Below are positions 42,632-53,348 of a stretch of DNA of 64,000 bases, piece after piece. The notes beneath the pieces are model-generated. The model saw only the letters and a program-made list of their open reading frames with translations. It was not told the origin of the DNA and made no database searches. The DNA comes from Chrysaora quinquecirrha. Taxonomy: Eukaryota > Cnidaria > Scyphozoa > Semaeostomeae > Pelagiidae. The position numbers and the translations under genes are program-made. The stretch lies in contig JACTAT010000012.1 of assembly GCA_014526335.1 (NCBI GenBank), forward strand, positions 448,737 to 512,736. Direction: 5' to 3'. Position 1 is the stretch's first letter; each line of letters opens with the position of its first letter.

Positions 42632-42712
42632 ACCAGCAGAAACCATCTGAAACCAGCTGAAACCAGAAGGGAAACCAGTCGAAACCACCTGAAGGCAGCC
42701 GAAACTAGCAGT
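42632..42712. repeat. Short GAAACCAGCTG tandem repeat
   Basis: About seven units of 10-12 bases: GAAACCAT/GC, CTGAAACCAG, AAGGGAAACCAG, TCGAAACCAC, CTGAAGGCAG, CCGAAACTAG. Low copy number and degenerate. Confidence 0.7.
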
Positions 42713-42897
42713 TCTCACTTTAAAACAATCAAACTTGCAAACAGGCTTTGAAAACTCTTTCCGGAGTACACTTTTAGCACACTTTTACAATTTATTTCTT
42801 CCTTTATGATTTTCTTCCTGGAATGCTTCGTCATTTTACTAACACTTAGTGCTTTAAATTTATAAACAAAAAATTTTTTATATAATCAACTATTAGA

Positions 42898-43687
42898 ATG
42901 GCTTCAAAAGAGACGGCTGATGCTAACATGGAAATGATTGTGACAATGCTAAAAAGACAAGAAGAAAATTTAAATAAAAGGTTGGCTATGTTGGAAACTA
43001 AAATTGATTCCATCAATCTTGAAATTATTGAAAAGATCAAATAATTGGATAAAATAGTTCAAGAGGTTGAGAAATCTGCCGAATTTATTGGATAACAATA
43101 TGAATCCCAGACGAAAACAGGAGAGCATCTCATGAAAGCTCAAAGTTCCCTTTCAATAGAAAACGAAGAATTGAAGAAAGAAATAAAAGCTCTGCGTGTA
43201 GACCAAGAGAGGCAGAAAAGTGCCATAAATCAATTAGAACAGTATGGCAAGCGAAAATGTATCGAGATCAGTGGCGTTCCCCCAAAAGAAGATGAAAACA
43301 CAGAAGAGATTACAATTGCGCTTGGGAAAGAAATTGGAGTAGTAATAAGGAAGACATTACTGCTAGCCACAGAGTTAAGAAATCGAAAGGAAAACCGATA
43401 ACAATAACGAAGTTTGTAAATGGAGAGAATAAAGAAGAAATCGTAGCAAACAGGAAAAATCTCAAATCGAAAACAGCTGGCATCTAAAGTTCACTGACGA
43501 TGACTCCAAAGTAAATGGTAAGATTTTCTATGAGTCATTAACGAAGATGAATAAAGATCTTTTTCGCTTAGATCGCATTAAGTGTGACGAGAACGGCTGG
43601 AAATACTTTTGGACTAAAAATGGTGCCATCTTTGCCAAAAAACGAGAGTACCGCAACAGCAAGAATTTCAAACTTGAAGGAAATTGA
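42898..43687 (+). pseudogene. LINE ORF1-like coiled-coil protein
   Basis: Starts MASKETADANMEMIVTMLKR, a lysine/glutamate-rich coiled coil with a stop at 43042. It resumes ENEELKKEIKALRVDQERQK then SAINQLEQYGKRKCIEISGV (the N-x-L-E-Q-Y-x-R/K-x-x-x-x-I-x-G-x-P motif of LINE ORF1 proteins). After a frameshift come ITITKFVNGENKEEIVANRK, FYESLTKMNKDLFRLDRIKC and WKYFWTKNGAIFAKKREYRN. The order matches coiled coil, RRM-like and C-terminal domains of nucleic-acid chaperone ORF1 proteins. At least two breaks. It may be the first ORF of the LINE whose PHD/endonuclease part begins at 44460. Confidence 0.7.
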
Positions 43688-44459
43688 ACAAAAACTTAGT
43701 TTAGATTATCAAATACGAACTCTAATAAACGCTATATTTTTGTTAACATACGGTCTTTAATTTCAGATTTTGAACTCCAAACCAGATGAAATGTGAAAAC
43801 AAACGATTTGATGAATCGTAGTTGTTTACTTCATTGACATTGGCATGTTTCAAGCATTGCAAACATTCTTAACACCACGATCAAGGAATCTAGGCCCGGT
43901 GCTGTCTAGAATTGAAGGTGATGTGTTCGGGGGATTCGAACGAACGAAACTACGATCAGCAACACCACCAATATCATCATGATCATAATCATTGACATCA
44001 TCACCATCAGATTCAGCATTTTATTATCATTATCGTTGTCGTTATTGTCGTGGTCATGATCATTGTGATAATCATGGTCATCATTCTCATCATCATCATT
44101 GCCATGGTCGTGACCATTGTGATAATCATGGTCATCATCATCATCGTCATGGTCATGCTCATTTTGATAATCATGATCATCATCATCATCGTCGTGGTCA
44201 TGATCATTTTGATAATCATGATAATTATGATCATAATCAGTTTTGCTGCAGCTATCGTGCTGCTGGATATGGATTCATTTGTGAAATCATTGTTTCATTG
44301 TTGCAAATTCTTGCCAACTCGTAAGCGTTGTACCGCCATCCTTCGCACATATCGACAGCATTGCTTGTTCAATGAAATAACGAAAACCAATTTCGTAATA
44401 CATGGGATAATCCAACAAAAATGTGCGACAAATAACTTGAGGTAGTTACGTCAGCAAAA
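43688..44459. other. Imperfect (ATC/ATG) microsatellite and flanks
   Basis: From about 43970 to 44245 a degenerate array built from larger words such as TTTGATAATCATGATCATCA and CATCGTCATGGTCATG. Long His-rich and Ile/Met-rich open frames across it are artefacts. The flanks show no gene. Confidence 0.75.
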
Positions 44460-45046
44460 CATGGTTTTATCAGGAAATGTGATATATGTAACAAAGCTAT
44501 TCGTGACGTTAGAAAAGCCACTCCCTGAAACGACTGTAAACATCTAATTCATCGAGAATGTTCGGCACTCAAGTCCTGGCAAACAACGGATACCAATTTA
44601 TACACCTTTTCAACTTAGAGCCTCGTTTTCAAAATTTACGAAAATTTGTTCGTACAAAAATTTTGACCCCAGATTCAGATTGAGCACCTTCATTTTAGTG
44701 TTGACGCAAATTTTTACGATTCTAGTCCTTACGATGTTGATTTTATAGCGACGAAAAGTTTGAAAATCTATAAAGGATTTGACCGTGAAAGATCGCTCGG
44801 GGTGAATTTTACACCCTCAGTCATTTTTCACGGTCAAATCCTTTATAACTTTTCAAACTTATAATCGCTATAAAATGAACATCGTAAGGACTAGAAGCGT
44901 AAAAATTTGCCCAAACACTAAAACAAAGATGCTGAATTCGAATCTGACGTCGAACAACAATTCTCTTGAATTATTATGTAATGAGCTAGATCATGACTTT
45001 GATGCCATATCTGTAACCGAAACTTGGGATACTGATTCAAATAAAA
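44460..45046 (+). pseudogene. LINE PHD-like finger and start of endonuclease
   Basis: FIRKCDICNKAIRDVRKATP, (stop), NDCKHLIHRECSALKSWQTT: a C-x2-C...C...H-x-x-x-C PHD-like zinc finger as in the LINE at 62404. After the foldback at 44671-44946 the endonuclease begins with MLNSNLTSNNNSLELLCNEL and DFDAISVTETWDTDSNK (S-E/T-E-T-W catalytic Glu). It stops at the Copia junction near 45047 and is continued, after a gap, at 48490. Confidence 0.7.
44671..44946. repeat. Long foldback, ~120-bp arms with 35-base loop
   Basis: The left arm (44671-44790) and right arm (44826-44946) are reverse complements with scattered mismatches; GGATTTGACCGTGAAA pairs with TTTCACGGTCAAATCC next to the loop. The right arm includes the LINE coding sequence around KMLNSNL, so the left arm is an inverted duplicate of LINE DNA. 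Transcripts would form a long hairpin. Confidence 0.88.
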
Positions 45047-45700
45047 TCTTCATTCATTTCTGTAGCATTTGTTTGCTCGCGTCCAATGCTCTCTAATAGC
45101 CTTCGTAACCAAACAACTTCTTGCGACGCGGAACACAATGCAACATATTTAGCTTCCAAAACGGTTTCTGCCATTTTTCTTCTCAGTTTTACAGTAGATG
45201 CAGGGATCAACAGCACTCTGCAAATATCCAAATTCTTTCATATATGTATCCAACGTCATGTTCCAGCATCTAGCTGACTGTTTCAAACCATAAATACCTT
45301 TACGAAGTTTGCAGACTTTGTTTGGACGATTCTTGTCTTCGTAACCTTCGGGTTGACATGTGCATATCTCATTATCAAGGCTTCCATTCAGAAAAGCAGT
45401 TTTTACATACATTTGATGTATATCGAGGTCGAACTGGTTAGCAATAGCCAAAACAGATCTTATTGCATTACATTTTGCCACAGGAGCAAATATTTCGTCA
45501 TAATCTTCACAAGCTTCCTGAGAATAACCTTGTGCGACTAGACGAGCTTCGTACCGGCTTATACTTCCATCGGAAATTCGTTTCACCTTATATAACCATT
45601 TACAGCCAACAAGTTTCTTCCTTCAGGAAAATCTACCAATTCCCAAGTTCCATTCTTTATCAAAGAATTATATTCACTTGTAGTTGCATTTTTCCATCCC
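45047..45700 (-). pseudogene. Copia reverse transcriptase/RNase H with internal deletion
   Basis: RT begins FPEGRNLV..WLYKVKRISDG, then ARLVAQGYSQEACEDYDEIF, HQMYVKTAFLNGSLDNEICT (D-V/V-K-T-A-F-L-N-G, catalytic Asp replaced by Tyr-Val context) and KLRKGIYGLKQSARCWNMTL. The frame then jumps to AKYVALCSASQEVVWLRRLL, the C-terminal RNase H. The YVDD catalytic box and most of RNase H are deleted. Confidence 0.82.
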
Positions 45701-46195
45701 ATAGCACTTTTGCCTTTCAAAGCTTTATGTAAAGATTTCGGCTCTTCGATGTCAGAAACAGCAAGCGATGCGCAGTTCCACCATTCTCAAGTTAAACTAC
45801 CAAGTCTTTCTGGAGCTCTTCTGTTTCTTATTGGTCTTTCTGATGGCTCTTCTGGCAAAACATGCTCTTCTGGGTTTTTTCAACAGCATATTCATAATCT
45901 TCATCGCTGCAAATATCATTGAAATTTTCAAAATGCACAATGCCAGATTCTGAATTGTTTCATCAGTGTTCAACAAATGTTCATAACAATCCTTACTTTC
46001 AAGTAAATTGCTGCCAAAAGAACTCTAAAGAAGAATGACGTCTCGACTTCTTATCATTTGCTTTGTTTCAGGATTAAACAGCTTATATCCTTTGCTTCCA
46101 ACTGGGTGGCCAACAAAGATACACTGTATGGACTTCTAATCTAATTTGCCCCTTTTGTTATCAGGAATATGAACCATTGCATTACATTCAAATAC
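45701..46195 (-). other. Copia integrase-RT linker, decayed
   Basis: The region between integrase and RT in the Copia element. Low-complexity acidic linker coding in mixed frames; no separate gene. Confidence 0.5.
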
Positions 46196-46740
46196 TTAAA
46201 GGTGTCTTATATCCGGTTTTTCACCATGCAAACATTCATACGGAGTCTTGTCTTTCAGGCTGGATGTTGGACTTCTGTTCTTAAACTGCCGCAGCAACTG
46301 CTTCTGCCCAATAAATAAAAGATGTAGACCACCATGATGCAAAATGCATCGTACAGTTTCCATAATTGTTCGGTTTATTCGTTCAGCAATTCCATTTTTC
46401 TGTGGTGTGTAAGGAATAGTATGCTCTTTCAATATTCCATGATTCTTACAATACTGCTTGAATTCATAAGAAGTGTATTCACCTCCGTTATCTGATCTTA
46501 ATCTTTTCACACGTTTTCCAGTTAAGTTCTCAGATAAATCAACAAATTCTTTAAATTTACTCAACACTTCGCTTTTATTCTTCATCATATATACAGCAGT
46601 ATATCTGGAAAAGCCATCGATAAAAGTGACAAAATACCTTGAACCTCCCAGTGAATTGACATTCATGGGACCACACGCGTCACTGTGGATGAGATCTAGG
46701 GTTCAGCACTGCTTTGTGTACTCTTCGTTGGAAATGGTTT
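46196..46740 (-). pseudogene. Copia integrase core
   Basis: GGSRYFVTFIDGFSRYTAVY (first Asp), KRLRSDNGGEYTSYEFKQYC (second Asp), HTIPYTPQKNGIAERINRTI (Glu of the DDE triad) and SLKDKTPYECLHGEKPDIRH. The catalytic triad is intact. A frameshift near 46700 separates it from gag-protease, and the frame stops at 46196. Confidence 0.88.
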
Positions 46741-47926
46741 GCGATTCTGTTTTCCAAATGCACAACTTTCACATTCTCTGCTTACTTGTTCTTGTGGCTT
46801 CAAGGCAAGATCATTAACCATAGACTTGTTACACAATGACTTCAGGTTTTGGTATCCAAGGTGCCCGTAGCAATAATGCCACAAAGAAGTATCACCATTT
46901 TCAGTTGACCCAAAACAGCATGAATTTTCAGACTCCAAGTTCAGTTTGTAAAGCTTTCCATGCTTGTGTCCAATATTGTATGTTTTTTCATTGATGATTA
47001 TTTTACAAGATTGACCTTTGAATAGCATCTCAGCACCCTTTTCGGTAACAGACGATAGAGACAATAATATATTTTGTATTTTCGGCATATAGAGTACATC
47101 TTGCAGCATCACATTACTTCTTTCTTTGCCATCACAAACAGACAAATTTAAATTTCCTTTTCCATAAGCCAGAAGCACAGAGTTATCAGCAAGTTTGATA
47201 TGCGTTGGTTTTTGAAATGCGATGTATTTTTCCATACCTTTTTTATCCGGAGTCGTGTGCTGAGAAGCACCAGAGTCTATCCACCAGTTATTATTTTCTG
47301 ATGAAAGACCTCCTGTAGCTAACGCAAGCTCAACGTCATTTGTAGTTTCCGTTTCAACGGCCGCATTTTTCTCCTGCTTGATTTCTGCCAAGTTTGCTGA
47401 ATACGTTTTCGGAGCACTTTTTGTCTCAGCTTTCTTCTTGAAACAATCTCTGGCAAAATGACCAGGTTTCTTGCAGTAATGACATGTAAAGTTTCTTGAA
47501 TTATTTGTTTTCTCTTGTTTTCTTATGCTCATGATTGTCTGGCTTAACAGAGCATCTATACACACCTCAGCCTTTTCGATTTTAACAGTTGTTTCACTTC
47601 CGCTGCTTCCGGTCTGCATTTTTTCGCATTCGTGGATCAATCTGTCTCTCATATAGTCCCAAGTAAGTTTATCTTTAGCAATCGTTTCCCGAGCTGTGAT
47701 CAAATAATTGTAATTTTCCGGTAGACTATTAATTAATATAATAACGAAATCTCTTTCGACAACAGGATCATCTACCGTCTTCAAATGCTCAACAAGTGTT
47801 TTTATGTAATTGACATGATCGATCATCCGGGTGTTTTTCTACGTAACTATGTCTCAAAGATCCTTTCCAATGAGGTGTATCTTGACATGAAACTTCCAGC
47901 TATGACAATTCTCTCCATTCATTATC
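46696..47926 (-). pseudogene. Copia gag-protease
   Basis: The N-terminus MNGENCHSWKFHVKIHLIGK at about 47926 is typical for Copia gag (fNGeNY..Wk..m...L) and is followed by a TGA in place of a Trp codon. The long open part (47826-46696, 376 residues) reads MIDHVNYIKTLVEHLKTVDD, VIILINSLPENYNYLI, a CCHC zinc knuckle CHYCKKPGHFARDC, and protease WWIDSGASQHTTPDKKGMEK (D-S-G). It ends in the GAG-pre-integrase HHCC region (LWHYCYGHLGYQNLKSL, CESCAFGKQNRKPFP). The open length suggests a fairly recent death. Confidence 0.88.
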
Positions 47927-47940
47927 TCGATTATAAAACC

Positions 47941-48489
47941 AGAGTCTTAGGCTGACATGATTAGGAATTCAACGATAAAAACACACTGCAGCCACGCAGA
48001 GGCTTCCTCTAGTTTTAATTCTTTAATTGTTTACGGAACGAATATCAAAGCAACGAACAGATGAAAAACTCATATAAAAACGTGTCCTGGGCCCATAACA
48101 TATTCAAATTATCACCGGTACTTTAGACACGATTATTGCAGTAATTAAAAGTAAGATATAAAGATTAAACTGATCGAATACGATCATACACAAGACCAAC
48201 AGAACCAAGAAGCAAGCAAAATTCAGCAAATAACAAAACAAGTGCTCACAGCATTAGTGTCAATCAATATAACAAGTCACATTCCCGTATGTTCCAACAT
48301 TGATAAGTTCGCTCTCCATGGCTTTCAAAACTATATTGGCCAAAAAAAGCGAAACCAAATGTGAAGGCTCTGGTTGCTTTGTCTCTGAAACTCTCAAGGT
48401 GACGGAACGTACTAAACTAAATAGAACTTTTCAGAATGATGACTGATGTGAAATTGAAATGAAATTGATGACTGATTTGAAATTGAAAA
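47941..48489. other. Probable Copia 5' LTR/leader and LINE junction
   Basis: No coding sequence. By position it should contain the leader and 5' LTR of the Copia element. ATGATGACTGATGTGAAATT followed by GATGACTGATTTGAAATT at about 48437-48485 is a short direct repeat at the right boundary. LTR ends were not identified. Confidence 0.4.
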
Positions 48490-50037
48490 TTCCAAAGATA
48501 GAAAGATTGTTTTAGCGGCGATTTATAATCATCCACGCTAGAAGCCTGCTGAATTTTTAAGCTATCTGGATTCAACATTTAAAAAAATTAGCAAAGAAAA
48601 TAAAATTGTTCTGTGTTTCAGTATCAGGTGATTTCAACATTGATCTTCTGCGCTTTGATAAAAACATACACACTGAAGAATTCGTTAACCTTATGTTCTC
48701 TAACTTTTTCAGCCCCTAATTCTTCGACCCCTCCAGATATTTGGGTAGTAAGCACCGGACTTTAATTTATTATATGTATTCATAAACTCGTTAAGTTTTA
48801 AACTTAGCAGTGGCAACCTTATTTCAAAGATATCTGACCATATGCCTAATTTTGCTATACTGAATCTAAAAATTGACAGACAAATTAGTGATGATATTAT
48901 GAAGCGTAAAATGAAAGGTTTAAACGGAATTGAATTTTTAAATTATTTTAAGAAAACTGACTTTAGCTTTGCAAATGATTTGGTCTCTACTCTTGAAGAA
49001 AAATATAGCCTTTTTCATGAAAAATATTTAAGTTTAGTTGACAAGCAGGCCCCCATCAAACAATTCTATAAAAAGGAAAGAAATGCAATCGTAAAACCAT
49101 GTATTACAAATGGTATACTAAAATCAATTAAAATAAAGAATAGATTGTATAAAAAATTTCTTAGATCAAAAGATAATCTCTGGTACCAAAGATACAAATA
49201 CTACAGAGATATGCTTAGCCACCTTATCCTTAAAAGTAAACATAATCGTTATAATAACTACTTCGAATGCTTCAAAAATAATTGAGCAAAAAGTGGAAAG
49301 GCATAAATGAGCTTATCAATAGATCTAAAAGCAAAAACTCAAACAAAATACAAATAAAGATTAATAATAATATAATTAACGATAACAAAATGATTGCAGA
49401 CAATTTTAATAGACATTTTACAAACATAGCAAGCAACCTAGTAGATAAACTTGGAAACACAACTATTTATTCCAAAACTATATGAAATCCAATATCAAAA
49501 TCGTTTTTTTTCTCCAGTTGCTCCAAAGGAAGTAAAATTTGTAATTGATGATATAAAAGAAACCAAAGCTGCTGATTCTTATGATTTGCCCCCTAAACTG
49601 ATTAAATTGAGCTCAGAATCTATATTAACTCCACTGACCCACCTAATAAACGTCTCATTTAGCTCTGGTTATTACCCTAAACCTCTAAAAGATGCAAAAG
49701 TAGTTATGATATTCAAATCTCCTAATGAAGTATCTACCTACAGACACATTTCACTTTTGCATTATTTCAATAAAATCTGTGAAAAACTAAGGTACCAAAG
49801 ACTGATAAAGTTCATAGAAGAAAAAAAAATAATTTACGAGCATTAATTTGGGCTTCAAAAAGGTAAATCTACTTCTCAAGCTATTCTAGATTTGTTTACA
49901 AAAATAGTAAATGCAATTGAAAATAACAAAATATCATGCTGTATCTTTCTAGATTTTGCAAAAGCTTTCACAAAAGTAAATCACAAAATACTTATTAACA
50001 AAACTTGATTATTATGGTATCAGAGGTACAGCACAAG
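48490..50037 (+). pseudogene. LINE (CR1-like): endonuclease tail and RT N-terminal half
   Basis: Reads IVLAAIYNHPR and SGDFNIDLLRFDKNIHTEEF (G-D-x-N), then a 147-residue frame with YLSLVDKQAPIKQFYKKERN and PCITNGILKSIKIKNRLYKK, next SKSKNSNKIQIKINNNIIND and MIADNFNRHFTNIASNLV. The RT starts FFSPVAPKEVKFVIDDIKET, AADSYDLPPKLIKLSSESIL and ISCCIFLDFAKAFTKVNHKI (first catalytic Asp). It breaks at 50037 where the hAT-like end begins. Probably the continuation of the LINE at 44460. Confidence 0.8.
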
Positions 50038-50545
50038 CAGGGGTGGATCCAGACTGGTGCGACCGGTGCTCAAGCACCAGTCAGATTTTTATAGAATGAC
50101 CATGAAAAAATTATTTCCTTTTGCTGTTGATATCTGCTGATTTTCTTGGATTGAAATATTCTTTCTGAGCAAGACAGCATTTATCATGCCTCTGTAATTC
50201 CTCTTTGTTGACATAATTTGCCTATATTTTCCTTGTATTCCATCGAAAAATCACCGTCTGTCTCACGCATGGAAAAATGTTCTTGCTATCAATGAGTTGA
50301 TGACCTGTTTACCTTGAATGTATTCAGGAAAAATGAGGACCGTTTTTGCCAGAATGACAAGAAAAACATAATTTATTTGTACAGAGATACGTCATTGAAC
50401 CCTCGAGTACCAGTGACCCGCATTTTTATAGTAGTAAAATGAACTTCCACTGGTGTTCAATGTGGCTTATGATAATTTGCAGAATTTTTGAAAATTTTGC
50501 AACATTTTTGCGAAATTTTCGCAAAATTTCGTAAACACAAAAATT
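50038..50545. mobile_element. hAT-like end (CAGGGGTGGATCCAG) and unknown insert
   Basis: GCAGGGGTGGATCCAGACTG at about 50038 is the typical outer end of many hAT elements, and it appears exactly where the LINE frame breaks. No matching right end was found before the LINE resumes at about 50546, so the insert is either truncated or was followed by deletion; the missing LINE part includes the YADD box. An A/T-rich palindromic tract TTGCGAAATTTTCGCAA lies at about 50508. Confidence 0.4.
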
Positions 50546-50940
50546 GCGAAAGGAATTGGAATTTTAAGCAAAATAAGACACTTTGTCCCACCAAGAGTAT
50601 TACTAAACATATACAATGCGTTTGCATTTCCAAATATTCTTTATGGTCTTTTAAATTGGGGAAATGCAGCAAAAACAGCTCTTGGCCCACTTAATTATGC
50701 AAGAAGGCCAAAGACAGTTATAACTTCAAAACAAGGCATGTTACACCAGGGAAACTCTTCAAACCTTGCTTTAGAACAAACTATGGTAAAGGATTTATAA
50801 CAAATTCTGGTGTTGATATTTGGAATTCTATTCCAAAAGATATTTGACATTCAGCATCAAAAAAATCTTTTGCTAGAGCCTTTAAGCAATTCCTGATTTC
50901 AAAAACTAGAACCTGCAAGTTTAAGCATTAGGCATTAGAC
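50546..50940 (+). pseudogene. LINE C-terminal region
   Basis: GIGILSKIRHFVPPRVLLNI then YNAFAFPNILYGLLNWGNAA, the thumb segment of the CR1-like RT, and a tail resembling RTNYGKGFITNSGVDIWNSI then PKDI, ending with ...FKQFLISKTRTCKF near 50928. Several stops. It belongs with 48490-50037; about 150 residues between them are lost. Confidence 0.7.
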
Positions 50941-51555
50941 AAAATTAATAAGCTACTAATTCAAAAGCATTCCCTCCCTCTCCCTCCCCCTCTTGTTCTT
51001 TATATTATTAATATTTATTCTTTAGATTTAGAAAAATGGATTAATATACGTTGTTTGTGTATATTAATTAACTAGATTGATCAAATTCATGTACTAAAAT
51101 GGCTCATTGCTCGAAAGCCCTCTCTGTCTGGGTTATTTCCATGAGTCATTCAGCTTTGCTTTTTGATACAATTAGTTGCTTGCCAAAATAAAAATGAAAT
51201 TGTTGCATCCAATAATATTAATTTTATCTTATTAAATGGGTTTTTAATCAGTATATTGCAATTAAGCTGAGAATACTCAATCAAACTAGAACTTAGAACT
51301 AAACTAGAAACTATACGTGCTGAAAAATGATGGAAAGACAACCAAAATGAGACTCATCAGATCAACCAAAAGGCCTAGTCTACCAAACACTTCCTGAAAT
51401 TTTCATGACAGCAGAAAAATTATTCAAAATCAGTTTCTGTATCTTTACCTGTATAATTTACATTGGATATCCATTTACTGGTTATTTTACAAAATGCAAG
51501 GTCAGGGGCTATCATATTATATTGTATTACCTAGATAGGTTATATAGTCTTTGAG
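50941..51555. other. No gene recognised
   Basis: LINE 3' flank with CCCTCTCCCTCCCCCTC pyrimidine tract at about 50967 and unclassified AT-rich DNA. Confidence 0.4.
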
Positions 51556-52016
51556 TTGTACAAAACTTCAAAATTGCAATGAACAGCGGAATCATTTTCG
51601 GGCATACTTAAAAGCTTTTTTATTTGAAGAGTCCACTTTCTGACACAGGTCATTGGTGAAATTCACCGTGACAAATCTCCTCAGAGTATGAACGTCAGAA
51701 ACAGACTGAAACAATGGACTAAGTCGGAATTTTTACCAAGATGCGGCTCGAAATGCACCAATCAGAAAGAACGAAAAGCTGAATTGGCATTGTGTTTTAA
51801 ACACCAATCAGCTGGTCGGATACAGCGGGAAGACCAATAAAATTATTTGAAGAGTCCACTTTCTGATTGGTGCATTTCCAGCCGCATCTTGGTATAAATT
51901 CCGCCTTAGTCTATTGTTATTGTTTCGGTCTGTTTCTGACGTTCATACTCTGAGGAGTGTCAGACGAAAAAAGCTTTTAAGTATGCCCGAAAATGATTCC
52001 GCTGTTCATCGCAAGA
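51556..52016. promoter_or_regulatory. Head-to-head pair of promoter-like repeats
   Basis: Right arm, plus strand: CTGATTGGTGCATTT, CCGCATCTTGGTATAAATTC (TATA), TTCTGACGTTCATACTCTGA, AAAAAGCTTTTAAGTATGCC and CGAAAATGATTCCGCTGTTCA. The left arm (51556-51840) is the reverse complement of this, with an 80-base insertion that includes AGAGTCCACTTTCTGACACA. The same module occurs singly at 4267-4490. Two back-to-back TATA/CCAAT modules pointing outward look like a bidirectional promoter, as between paired histone genes, but no histone frame follows on either side. It may instead be a foldback transposon. Homology is visible; the function is inferred. Confidence 0.5.
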
Positions 52017-52573
52017 TATGTTATACTGTACATAGGCATGAAATTATTATAGGCCAAACTCTGCAAACTGGACTTGGACCCGCTAAAAAGTGCACTCTAG
52101 CCCGAATATTCATACCTGTACGATTTCTGTGACTGCGAATTGTCTTTCCGAAGACGTGCAATTTTTATGGAATTTTGTTCCTGCATCACCAACTGTACAT
52201 CTGAACCAAGAAAATGGTCCTTTCGTGAACTGGAAAGGCCAGCAGTTTCGCGGCTTGGTAACAGCTAACAGCAGCGCATCAACGGCGCAAGCGCAAAAGC
52301 GCTATGCAAAAGCAGTCCAATCTTAATATGTCAATCAACCAATCATCAATCATCGATCATTTAGCAACAATATTACAAATTAATGCATACCGATAGATAG
52401 AGAAAGAAAGATTACTTAGTATACATAAAATGATGTTATGTATAAAAAATTCTTGCCTTGGACACTGAGAAGAACCAAAAGTGGTTATCGAGCCCAGTGC
52501 CCTATTTAAATTACCTACTACGGTACATAACATAATTGATTATTTTTTCTCAAAAACAATATTAAGAGCGGGC
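52017..52573. other. No gene recognised; left flank of the BEL element
   Basis: Unclassified sequence without repeats. The open frame at 52090-52326 has no motif. Confidence 0.4.
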
Positions 52574-53224
52574 TCGGAAATACCCCGACGCAGGGCAAGT
52601 ACCAGGGTGTCGGACGTAGTAGAATACCGATAGCAATAATAGACTCATAGAGCAAATAATATAAATATAATAATTCTTAAATACACCAAGACTAAATACG
52701 ATAATTGATTCAAATAACTCTTAACTCTTAACTCAACTTAACTCGTTGAAGGCCCTTCAGGCTTCATGCAGGACGATAAGCATAACGACAACGAATTATG
52801 CTTAGCAAGTAGAATACAAATTGAATGACTTACTTGATTTGAGTAGTTCTTTTCTTGCCTCCTCTGGCCTGTTGGCCTGTTGTCTGAATGAGCCTTCAAC
52901 TGACCCCTATTTGTACAGATTTTACCCCAGGAGCACAAGTCTAATAAGGATTTAATTAAATACAACTAGCTATGTGCCCTTACTTAATTCTAACTATATC
53001 TTCCCAAAACTACCAATTTTTCTACTATTTTAACTAAGTTTGTTGATTATTATTATTACTAATGCCCAACACGCTACGTAATGTTTCTAAATGTCAAGTC
53101 CACATGCTAATAAACGACAATTGTCCATTAATGAAACCCAAACTAAATTTAAGTGTCCACTAATAAAATAATTTGCTAATTTAAGTAAGAAAAAAACCTG
53201 TTCATTGATTAAATTCTGCACACA
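52574..53224 (-). repeat. BEL 3' LTR
   Basis: On the minus strand it runs from TGTGTGCAGAATTTAATCAA (53224) to ...GGGTATTTCCGA (52574). A purine-rich tract GGTAG/GATTTGGGGTAG just outside 53225 is the likely polypurine tract. 52574-52765 matches 62214-62399 except for several small indels (for example a duplicated CTCTTAA unit). Confidence 0.8.
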
Positions 53225-53348
53225 CTACCCCAAATCAAATTCCAATTTGATTTTCATCATCATCTTCTAACATGAGCTGTGTTATCCAAGCTTCGCTGGC
53301 TTGTCTAGCGGCCTTTCTTGGTCTTGCGTGTTTCCTTGCGACTTCTTC

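Larger units (their letters stand above)
45047..48430 (-). mobile_element. Ty1/Copia retrotransposon, internally deleted
   Basis: On the minus strand: gag-protease (47926-46700), integrase (46740-46196), RT N-terminal half (45700-45149), RNase H C-terminus (about 45230-45047). The order gag-PR-IN-RT-RH is diagnostic of Copia. The RT YVDD segment is deleted between 45170 and 45230. The 5' LTR should lie within about 47960-48430; its exact ends and any 3' LTR were not identified. The element interrupts a LINE (44460-45046 and 48490 on). The right boundary is approximate. Confidence 0.8.

Noticed and set aside
51556..52016. Histone gene pair
   Set aside because: Promoter layout is suggestive, but the codons after ATGCCCGAAAATG do not encode any core or linker histone and no histone 3' stem-loop was seen.
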